A DNA stretch of 7,137 bases from Bacteroidota bacterium (GTDB lineage: Bacteria > Bacteroidota > Bacteroidia > Chitinophagales > LD1), in NCBI GenBank assembly GCA_003165135.1, contig PLSN01000296.1:533-7669 (forward strand). Direction: 5' to 3'. The first letter of the stretch is position 1. The number at the start of each line of letters is the position of its first letter. A program made the translations under genes and the position numbers. The notes beneath the pieces were generated by a model, which saw only the letters and a list, made by a program, of their open reading frames with translations, did no database searches and had not been told where the DNA came from. Shown here piece after piece: positions 1 through 5,278 of this stretch.

Positions 1-12
1 AGAAACACCATG

Positions 13-50
13 GGCGCAAAAAAAAAGATGAGCTAATTGATAATTGCGCC
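13..50. repeat. Inverted repeat downstream of the glycosyltransferase gene
   Basis: A perfect 7-bp inverted repeat, GGCGCAA at 13-19 and TTGCGCC at 44-50, flanks a 24-nt A-rich spacer. It lies in the 75 nt after the glycosyltransferase stop codon. On the minus strand it precedes an ATG at 11-9 that could open the next gene, which is too truncated to judge. The stem could act as a terminator or a leader hairpin, but the long loop and the lack of a clear U-tract directly after the stem on the minus strand make this weak. Nothing else is recognisable in 1-75. Confidence 0.3.
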
Positions 51-75
51 GTTATTGGTAATCGGACCAGCACTA

Positions 76-1023
76 CTACTTCTCCCTATTCACATACTTT
101 GAGATCAGGTAGTTATTTCTGTCGCTGGCTGAGCGTGAGACCAGCTCTGCGAGGAAGCCTGTGAGAAAGAGCTGCACACCTATGATGATGGCAAGTAAAC
201 CAATATAGAATAGCGGACGCTCCGTCATGCGGTATACCTCAAAGAAAAATTTAGCGATGGTCAGATAGACTGTGATGATAAAACCAACAGTGAATGAAAG
301 CACTCCGAGCCCGCCAAAGATATGCATGGGACGCTTCGCAAAGCGTGTCATAAATGAAACTGACAACAGGTCAAGCAATCCAAACAGGAAACGCTCCAGC
401 CCGAATTTGGTCACGCCATATTTGCGAGCCTGATGGTGTACCACCAACTCCCCTATCCGGTCATATCCTGCACGCTTGGCGAGGATGGGGATATAGCGGT
501 GCATTTCGCCATAGACTTCGATGCTTTTAACCACTTCATTTTTATATGATTTGAGGCCACAGTTGAAATCATGCAGGTTATTGATGCCCGACATGGCGCG
601 CGCGGCCCAGTTGTATAGTTTGGTAGGAATGGTTTTGGTAATCGGGTCGTAGCGTTTTTGTTTCCAACCGGACACGAGATCATATCCATCCTGTGAGATC
701 ATGCGGTAGAGCTCGGGCACCTCGTCAGGCGAGTCCTGCAGGTCAGCATCCATCGTGATGACCACATCGCCCTGCGCTTCACCGAAACCTACATTGAGCG
801 CGGCTGACTTTCCATAGTTCCTGCCGAACTTGATACCCCTGAGTGTAGGATAGACGGATGATAGGTTCTCGATCACGCTCCATGACTTGTCCCGGCTGCC
901 ATCGTCTACCATGATGACCTCATAGCTGAAACTATGTTCCTGCATGACGCGGTCTATCCACGACATGAGTTCGGGCAGCGATTCTTCTTCATTGTACAGC
1001 GGGACTACGATGGATATTTGCAC
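76..1023 (-). CDS. Family 2 glycosyltransferase, polyprenyl-phosphate sugar transferase type (GtrB/ArnC/DPM1-like)
   Basis: This GT-A fold enzyme probably moves a sugar from a nucleotide donor to a polyprenyl-phosphate carrier at the inner face of the cytoplasmic membrane. With a GTG start at 1023 it has 315 residues, normal for the family. Visible motifs are VVPLYNEEES near residues 6-15, VDDGS at 39-43 and DADLQD at 92-97, the last containing the metal-binding DxD. Two hydrophobic segments at about 235-260 and 270-294 form the usual C-terminal membrane anchor. An in-frame TTG at 1047 would add eight residues, but its bases are the end of a TAAATTTG promoter box, so the GTG is preferred; the protein then opens with MQISIVVPLYNEEES, typical of relatives. 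The sugar cannot be read from sequence. It is separated from the DUF4199 gene by a toxin-antitoxin pair and a secreted protein. Confidence 0.9.
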   Translation of the reverse strand: MQISIVVPLYNEEESLPELMSWIDRVMQEHSFSYEVIMVDDGSRDKSWSVIENLSSVYPTLRGIKFGRNYGKSAALNVGFGEAQGDVVITMDADLQDSPDEVPELYRMISQDGYDLVSGWKQKRYDPITKTIPTKLYNWAARAMSGINNLHDFNCGLKSYKNEVVKSIEVYGEMHRYIPILAKRAGYDRIGELVVHHQARKYGVTKFGLERFLFGLLDLLSVSFMTRFAKRPMHIFGGLGVLSFTVGFIITVYLTIAKFFFEVYRMTERPLFYIGLLAIIIGVQLFLTGFLAELVSRSASDRNNYLISKYVNREK

Positions 1024-1044
1024 GAGGTTATTTTTTCTGACAGG

Positions 1045-1080
1045 CAAATTTATACTAAAACAATATAGGTTTTTTGCAAA
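1045..1080 (-). promoter_or_regulatory. Bacteroidota-type promoter for the glycosyltransferase
   Basis: On the minus strand TAAATTTG (1052-1045) matches the -7 consensus TAnnTTTG exactly, and TTTG (1080-1077) could be the -33 element. The spacer of 24 nt is slightly longer than the roughly 17-23 usually described. The box ends 21 nt before the GTG start at 1023, implying a very short leader. The same spacing occurs before the dihydroorotase-like gene. Confidence 0.5.
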
Positions 1081-1159
1081 AAATAAACAAAAAAGATTCG
1101 GTTGAAAAATAAGGTTGTATTTGCGAAGTGGGCAGATAGCCGATCAATGATAAATTTTG

Positions 1160-1167
1160 TATCTTTA
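1160..1167 (+). promoter_or_regulatory. Candidate -7 box of the toxin-antitoxin operon
   Basis: TATCTTTA matches seven of the eight positions counted in TAnnTTTG (final A instead of G) and ends 20 nt before the antitoxin ATG. No TTG lies at the expected -33 distance, so support rests on the box and its spacing. The identical octamer precedes the adhesin gene at 6694-6701. Confidence 0.35.
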
Positions 1168-1187
1168 AACAATAAATACTATTTGCC

Positions 1188-1421
1188 ATGGAAAGTTTTG
1201 AAGTAGAGATATTAAAGCCCAAAGCCGCTAATATTCTTTATGATTTGGAATCAATGAAGCTCATCAGGTTGAAAAAAAGAGCTGTATCTGCTAAACCGGG
1301 CAAAAAGGTGTCAAAAGTAAATGTCCTCACACAAATAGAAAAGGGACTTAAAGAAGTATCGCTGATACAAACAGGAAAGATCAAACCCAAATCACTCAAG
1401 GCGATCTTAAATGAAAAATAG
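1188..1421 (+). CDS. Probable antitoxin of a type II RelE/ParE-like toxin-antitoxin pair
   Basis: This 77-residue basic protein has no signal peptide or membrane segment. Its N-terminal part (residues 1-30, MESFEVEILKPKA onward, ending in IRLKK) and C-terminal part (TQIEKGLKEV near 48-57, then a GK-rich stretch and LKAILNEK) resemble small Bacteroidota proteins encoded just upstream of RelE/ParE toxins. In those, the C-terminal helix is expected to wrap the toxin. The role is inferred mainly from size, order and an 11-nt overlap with the toxin start, typical of coupled antitoxin-toxin genes. No DNA-binding domain is certain, although antitoxins normally repress their own operon. No Shine-Dalgarno sequence is seen. 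The region is AT-rich against its neighbours, in keeping with horizontal acquisition. Confidence 0.72.
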   Translation: MESFEVEILKPKAANILYDLESMKLIRLKKRAVSAKPGKKVSKVNVLTQIEKGLKEVSLIQTGKIKPKSLKAILNEK

Positions 1422-1750
1422 AGTCATCCCCACTCCATATTTTGAATCCCGACTTAAAAAGTTTTTGAAGAAATTTCCTTCTATTGGCAGCGAATTGATA
1501 CAATTAGAGGAAACCCTCTTAGTACATCCCGACACAGGCACTGATCTTGGCTCAGGTATCTTTAAGATCAGGCTCGCAAGCAAAAGTAAAGGCACGGGAA
1601 AAAGCGGCGGATTCAGGATCATAAGCTCTGGTGAAACAGTCGGCAGAAGGAACTGACATATACCTTATCACTATCTATGACAAATCCGAAGAATCTACTA
1701 TTGATAAATCAGTATTGAAAAAACTAGTGAAGTCAATATTTGATAATTAA
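1411..1750 (+). pseudogene. RelE/ParE-family toxin, frameshifted
   Basis: The first frame (ATG at 1411) gives KNRVIPTPYFE, then a GSGIFKIRLASKSKG segment and SGGFRIIS, which match Bacteroidota RelE/ParE-type mRNA interferase toxins, and stops at TGA 1654-1656 after 81 residues. The missing end continues in the +1 frame as a strand containing DIYLITIYDKSEES, then a helix VLKKLVKSIFDN, stopping at TAA 1748-1750. The crossover must lie between 1625 and 1653, because the second frame has a stop at 1622-1624. Dropping one base near T1627 restores a protein of about 112 residues, normal for the family. The piece lost contains the conserved IYDKSE region, so the 81-residue product is probably inactive. 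No long homopolymer marks an obvious sequencing slip. A real mutation or an assembly indel fits better than programmed frameshifting. Confidence 0.75.
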
Positions 1751-1751
1751 T

Positions 1752-1773
1752 TGAGGTAAAACCTTATTCTTTT
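1752..1773 (+). terminator. Weak terminator between convergent genes
   Basis: TGAGGT (1752-1757) can pair with ACCTTA (1761-1766), with one G-T wobble, around an AAA loop. TTCTTTT follows. It lies just after the toxin's second-frame stop and includes the stop codon of the convergent secreted-protein gene. The stem is short, so the call is tentative. Confidence 0.27.
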
Positions 1774-3131
1774 ATAAAACGGCAAATGATTGTTTTGCCT
1801 TCATCCTGCCATCGTAGTAAATAGATTCCCGCCGTAAGGCCACTGATATCTATCTGCTGATCTGAAATTTTAGCAGAATATTCCCTGCCTATCATATCGA
1901 TGATAGCAGTACCGGGAGGCAGTGCGGTATTGACATGGAGTATATTATTAGCCGGTACGGGATACACCACTATGTCCTTCGTCCCTGCTATATCGGCCAG
2001 TCCTGTGGTGAAGTTAGTATCCACGACAGTAACCCTGAAGGCATTGATGACAGAATGGAGATTGGCGCATTCCTGCAGGTCGCTGACAGCTACGATACGT
2101 GTCTCTATTTGTTTATACTGGTTGGGGCCGGGTGTCCAGGTCAGTGTACCTGATGTGGACTGCACAGTGGGTGTGGAGACAAAGGCAGCATTGCTGCCCG
2201 ACAAAAAGAATATCCCGCTATACGCAGACATCGAATCTGTATACCCGGGGTCACCTGATGCACTATAGGGTAATGACAGGGCCGTACCTGGCGCGATCAC
2301 AGTATCTGTGAATGTACCCATCAGATGTGGCGGAGCGGTGGTATCATTCAGCACTGCGATGAGCATATCGCGCCTCATAGTGCTCAATATCTGTCCGAAC
2401 CTATATTCATGGATGAGAATGGCTATATCATACAGCCCTGCCTCCTGCGGCGTAGCCCATATGATCTCCCCTGTCAGCGGGTTTATGCTGATCACATTAT
2501 TGGGTGAATTGGGTGTAGGAATAGTGCTTGGGCCTGCATATCCGGGCACTATAATTCCTGCTGCCTGCAAGGGTACGGCCATCTCAAAGGTCAGACTGTC
2601 TGCCTCTATATCATAGGCTGCGGGATTGACAAAAAATGTATCGCCGGCGAATGCATAATCAACAGGCGGATAAAGCAGTACAGGCCCATTGTTATTTCCT
2701 GCCTGAGCGGCAAACCATATCGTATCCTCTATGTAGAATGGCACATTCACAGAATTAGCTATGTTTATGATATTGGCATTGCGGTTTGGGTCAGTAAATG
2801 ATATTACTGCAAAACCCGAGACCGGGACTGCTGTATAAACATGTGTACCTACATAATGATTTATCATCATGTCATTTGGCAGAGTATCTCCAGTCAAATT
2901 ATTGCCATTCACCCTTGCTATTACTTCTACAGTACCATCACCCCAACTGATAGGCAGGCTATCACGAAATGATGCTCCACTGCTTGCACGAGTGTATGTA
3001 GTGACCACTGCGGTGATAGTATTAGCCCCTATATACTGATAGGTGATCTCTCCTGCATAGTATGATGCGTATAAAGAAGGAAAAGAAAACATTGCAATAA
3101 AAAGGAAAGTGAATCTTGTAGCTATATTCAT
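1764..3131 (-). CDS. Secreted multidomain protein with type IX secretion sorting domain
   Basis: This 455-residue protein starts with a signal peptide (about residues 1-22, basic start then FTFLFIAMFSF, cleaved near YA/SYY). The N-terminal beta-rich domain (about 24-150) opens with YYAGEITYQYIG and contains SWGDGT at 62-67. This resembles the GGEITY-type start of many large secreted Bacteroidota proteins. A second domain (about 155-262) carries PPVDYAFAGDTFFVNPAAYD, a GEIIW turn near 221-225 and RRDMLIAV at 253-260, an Ig/cadherin-like pattern. A third Ig-like domain spans about 265-372. The C-terminus (about 388-455, VVYPVPANNILHV, then GIYLLRW) is a type A Por secretion sorting domain, so the protein should pass the outer membrane by T9SS and be released or anchored to the surface. 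No catalytic motif is visible; binding or adhesion is inferred. A hairpin upstream suggests transcription separate from DUF4199. Confidence 0.87.
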   Translation of the reverse strand: MNIATRFTFLFIAMFSFPSLYASYYAGEITYQYIGANTITAVVTTYTRASSGASFRDSLPISWGDGTVEVIARVNGNNLTGDTLPNDMMINHYVGTHVYTAVPVSGFAVISFTDPNRNANIINIANSVNVPFYIEDTIWFAAQAGNNNGPVLLYPPVDYAFAGDTFFVNPAAYDIEADSLTFEMAVPLQAAGIIVPGYAGPSTIPTPNSPNNVISINPLTGEIIWATPQEAGLYDIAILIHEYRFGQILSTMRRDMLIAVLNDTTAPPHLMGTFTDTVIAPGTALSLPYSASGDPGYTDSMSAYSGIFFLSGSNAAFVSTPTVQSTSGTLTWTPGPNQYKQIETRIVAVSDLQECANLHSVINAFRVTVVDTNFTTGLADIAGTKDIVVYPVPANNILHVNTALPPGTAIIDMIGREYSAKISDQQIDISGLTAGIYLLRWQDEGKTIICRFIKE

Positions 3132-3152
3132 GGTACATTATTTTATTAGAAA

Positions 3153-3160
3153 TAAAAATA
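3153..3160 (-). promoter_or_regulatory. Weak -7 box of the secreted-protein gene
   Basis: On the minus strand TATTTTTA (3160-3153) differs from TAnnTTTG only at the last base and ends 21 nt before the ATG at 3131, the spacing seen at other genes here. A TTTG at 3178-3175 is only 14 nt upstream, which is short for a -33 element. The region is so AT-rich that a chance match is possible. Confidence 0.27.
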
Positions 3161-3162
3161 AT

Positions 3163-3213
3163 GAATTATAAAAGCAAAGGCCAGCTGATAAACATATTTA
3201 ACAGTCGCGGCCT
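3163..3213 (-). terminator. Terminator-like hairpin after DUF4199
   Basis: Reading the minus strand, AGGCC (3213-3209) pairs with GGCCT (3182-3178). Inside it CTG pairs with CAG and TAAA with TTTA around a TATG loop. The arms are separated by a small internal loop and one T-T mismatch. The T-rich TTTGCTTTTATAATT follows. The stem begins within the DUF4199 stop codon. This fits an intrinsic terminator that splits the dihydroorotase-like/DUF4199 transcript from the secreted-protein gene. Confidence 0.45.
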
Positions 3214-3793
3214 ATATCGTCTTGATCGGCTCGGGCTGTATGCCTGAGGCTATGAGGTCGCCGGAGCCTCGCTTGATGAATGCTGCTACTATAGCAGAAA
3301 TAACAGCAAAAAAAGCAAGTGTGTATGCGAGGGTCTTCATCTGTTTCATCAGAGGTGGATCAAACTTCTCCGGGCCCATATCTTTCATTGCTTCCTTTGC
3401 TTTTTCTTCCGGCACATTGTGATTATCAAAATAATCCGACATTTTTTCCTTGAGCAGTGAAGATGCCTTTTCTGCATATTGCGTATCGATCACTTTATTT
3501 ATCAGAAGCTGAGCGGTAGGGTTAGCTACGGCATTAAATACAAAAACGATGAACACTGCCAGAAATGCATGGCCGAATGAAATGACACCGCCGTTTTCCC
3601 TGCGGTAAGATATCCCGCTCCAAATGGCGAGAAAAAGCACAAGCGCAAAAGCGAAAACAAATATCGTCCCGAGCATTGCAAAATTTGTGATCACTGACTG
3701 ATAAAAAACATACATCATCAATCCTAATGTGAGGATGAAAGCAAAGGCAATAAGTCCATACCTGACCGGTATCTGCGGGTTAAACTTTTCCAT
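3212..3793 (-). CDS. DUF4199 family inner-membrane protein
   Basis: This 193-residue integral membrane protein has four hydrophobic segments, at about 12-31, 37-58, 74-98 and 153-173. The family's conserved features are recognisable: a short cytosolic start leading into VRYGLIAF, a YRRENGG turn after helix 2, and SFGHAFLAVFIVF leading into helix 3. Between helices 3 and 4 lies a charged, probably helical loop (about 102-150) rich in Lys and Glu, which could contact a soluble partner. DUF4199 is common in Bacteroidota and has no function I can state. The gene starts inside the end of the dihydroorotase-like gene (14-nt overlap), so the two should be translated from one transcript. Family relatives are, as far as I recall, often found beside glycosyltransferase genes. 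Confidence 0.85.
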   Translation of the reverse strand: MEKFNPQIPVRYGLIAFAFILTLGLMMYVFYQSVITNFAMLGTIFVFAFALVLFLAIWSGISYRRENGGVISFGHAFLAVFIVFVFNAVANPTAQLLINKVIDTQYAEKASSLLKEKMSDYFDNHNVPEEKAKEAMKDMGPEKFDPPLMKQMKTLAYTLAFFAVISAIVAAFIKRGSGDLIASGIQPEPIKTI

Positions 3794-5060
3794 GGCTTAG
3801 CGATATTTTATCTTTATGAATAATACCGAGTGCCTTTCCTGTCAGATCCCTGCCCACGAAAGGCGTATTTTTAGAACGAGAACGAATATCTTTTTCTGTA
3901 AAGGTCCATTTCATGTCCGTGTCAAAGATCGTGAGGTCCGCATCTTCGCCTTCCCCTATACCTGTGAGCGGCAGTCCTAGTATCCTTCTGGCATTCAGCG
4001 ATAGCAGCTCGACCATTTTAGTTGTGTCGACCTTTCCCGCCAGCGCGGTATTTGATACTGCATAGCTGGTCTCGAGGCCTATCATACCATAGTCCGCCTT
4101 GTCGAACTCCAGTCGCTTGCAGTCTTCATCCTGAGGATTGTGTTGTGAAGTGATGGTATCTATCGTGCCGTCTTCTATGCCTTTGATCAGTGCATTGATG
4201 TCATCTTTAGTACGCAGGTGCGGGTTGAGTTTCGCGAGGCTGTCATACTGCCCCACTGCGCTCTCATCGAGCAGAAGATTGTAGGCATTGACCGATGCAG
4301 ACAGTTTTATTTTTTTCCTTTTTGCCGCACGAATGAGCGCCACTGAGCCTTTCACCGATATATCGAGCAGGTGAAGTTTAGACTGAGTGTACTCGAGCAG
4401 GTACAGGTCGCGTGACACAGCTATCTCCTCCGCGAGTGCAGGTGCACCGGGCAGGCCAAGGCGTGTACTGATGATACCTTCATTCATCATGCCGTTCTTG
4501 GAGATGCTTTTGTCTTCAGGATGTACCATGACCAGTCCGTCAAATGCCTTAACATAAAGCAGCGCCCGCTCTATCATACCGGCACTGGGGCTGGCCCGCA
4601 GCCCGTCACTGAATGCCACCGCTCCTGCCGTATGCATATCGTACATATCTGCGAGGTCGTGGCCTGAGAGGTCATGAGTGAGTGCACCAACAGGGTGTAC
4701 GGAGACGATATTGTCCGCAGATTTATTGAGCAGGTAGTCTATCTGTGCTTTGTTTTGGGTCACGGGTGCGGTGACGGGCATGACACAGACATGTGTGAAG
4801 CCCCCCGCAGCAGCAGCAGCGCAGCCGCTCTCGACGGTTTCTTTCTGTTCATAGCCGGGGTCATAAAAATTAGCATTCATATCTACCCAGCCTAGTGATA
4901 CGTGAAGGTTTTTGGCACTCACTTCCTTTGCCCGAGGGGCATCAGTTATTTTAGCAGCGATCTTTTTGATCTTGCCGTTTGAAATGAGAATGTCAACAAC
5001 CTTATTGTGATACTTAGACCCGGGGTGAATGACTCGTGCAGAGCGAATGATGATATCCAT
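3780..5060 (-). CDS. Dihydroorotase-family protein, probably catalytically inactive
   Basis: This 426-residue protein has the length and organisation of type I dihydroorotases (amidohydrolase superfamily) and would usually be annotated as pyrC. The N-terminal beta-sandwich half (1-55) leads into the barrel. Family landmarks are kept: GWVDM at 57-61, DPGYE at 67-71, AAAGGFT at 83-89, GAVAFSD at 146-152, LVMVHPED at 176-183, KGSVALIRAAK at 237-247, LRTKDDI at 282-288 and C-terminal GEGEDADLTIFD. Catalytic positions are not. The HxH of the DMHVH-type motif is N62-A-N64, the HVS histidine is D233, the TPHH pair is Y260-N261, and SDHAPH-type residues are SQHNPQ at 305-310, with Gln at the catalytic Asp position. 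It probably cannot hold the binuclear metal site. Inactive homologues (PyrC') act as structural partners of aspartate carbamoyltransferase in Pseudomonas; a similar scaffold role is possible but unproven. Confidence 0.88.
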   Translation of the reverse strand: MDIIIRSARVIHPGSKYHNKVVDILISNGKIKKIAAKITDAPRAKEVSAKNLHVSLGWVDMNANFYDPGYEQKETVESGCAAAAAGGFTHVCVMPVTAPVTQNKAQIDYLLNKSADNIVSVHPVGALTHDLSGHDLADMYDMHTAGAVAFSDGLRASPSAGMIERALLYVKAFDGLVMVHPEDKSISKNGMMNEGIISTRLGLPGAPALAEEIAVSRDLYLLEYTQSKLHLLDISVKGSVALIRAAKRKKIKLSASVNAYNLLLDESAVGQYDSLAKLNPHLRTKDDINALIKGIEDGTIDTITSQHNPQDEDCKRLEFDKADYGMIGLETSYAVSNTALAGKVDTTKMVELLSLNARRILGLPLTGIGEGEDADLTIFDTDMKWTFTEKDIRSRSKNTPFVGRDLTGKALGIIHKDKISLSHGKV

Positions 5061-5080
5061 CGTATAGTTTTACCGGAAAA

Positions 5081-5096
5081 CAAATATACAAAAATA
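5081..5096 (-). promoter_or_regulatory. Tandem -7 boxes upstream of the dihydroorotase-like gene
   Basis: On the minus strand two perfect TAnnTTTG matches abut: TATTTTTG (5096-5089) and TATATTTG (5088-5081). The proximal box ends 20 nt before the ATG at 5060, matching the spacing at the glycosyltransferase. There is no exact TTG at -33; TTTC at 5114-5111 is 22 nt upstream of the proximal box. The dihydroorotase-like and DUF4199 genes are probably transcribed from here. Confidence 0.5.
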
Positions 5097-5149
5097 CCTG
5101 AGACTCTTTAGAAAGGGGGACGAAGGGCGAGGGACGTGTGGAAAAGGAA

Positions 5150-5193
5150 GCAATTGCAGTATGCGGGGACACTAACCGCATGGAGAAAATTGC
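5150..5193. repeat. Nested inverted repeat in the divergent intergenic region
   Basis: GCAATT (5150-5155) is the perfect complement of AATTGC (5188-5193), and within it ATGCGG (5161-5166) complements CCGCAT (5176-5181) around a 9-nt loop. The two stems are separated by 5 and 6 unpaired bases. The structure is symmetric enough to form a hairpin from either strand. It lies between the promoter of the dihydroorotase-like gene and the propeller gene start, in non-coding DNA. It may be a structured leader, a regulator site, a terminator without a U-tract or a small mobile repeat. Confidence 0.5.
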
Positions 5194-5246
5194 CATAGAA
5201 ATGTCATATTACTTTATCGAAAGCCAATATTTTATTTTACATCTTA

Positions 5247-5265
5247 AATCTAATTATCTTAGATT
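5247..5265. promoter_or_regulatory. Palindrome overlapping a -7-like box of the propeller gene
   Basis: AATCTAA (5247-5253) and TTAGATT (5259-5265) form a perfect 7-bp inverted repeat with a TTATC spacer. The octamer TATCTTAG (5255-5262), which resembles TAnnTTTG with one mismatch, overlaps it and ends 16 nt before the ATG at 5279. An operator covering the promoter would look like this, but AT-rich palindromes also arise by chance. Confidence 0.25.
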
Positions 5266-5278
5266 AATAAAAATATAC

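Noticed and set aside
1407..1622. Minus-strand open frame opposite the toxin
   Set aside because: The plus-strand frame matches a toxin family and overlaps the antitoxin as expected; the minus frame is a shadow.
1622..1656. Programmed +1 frameshift making full-length toxin
   Set aside because: No known slippery or stimulatory motif is visible (no CTT-TGA type site or nearby strong stem); a mutation or assembly indel is simpler, though not excluded.
1900..2616. Several plus-strand open frames inside the secreted-protein gene
   Set aside because: They lie opposite a minus-strand gene with signal peptide, Ig-like domains and sorting domain; their translations show no family features.
5138..5278. 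Upstream extension of the propeller protein to a GTG at 5138
   Set aside because: The 47 extra residues lack coding character, run through the inverted repeats and would bury a clear signal peptide that starts at ATG 5279.
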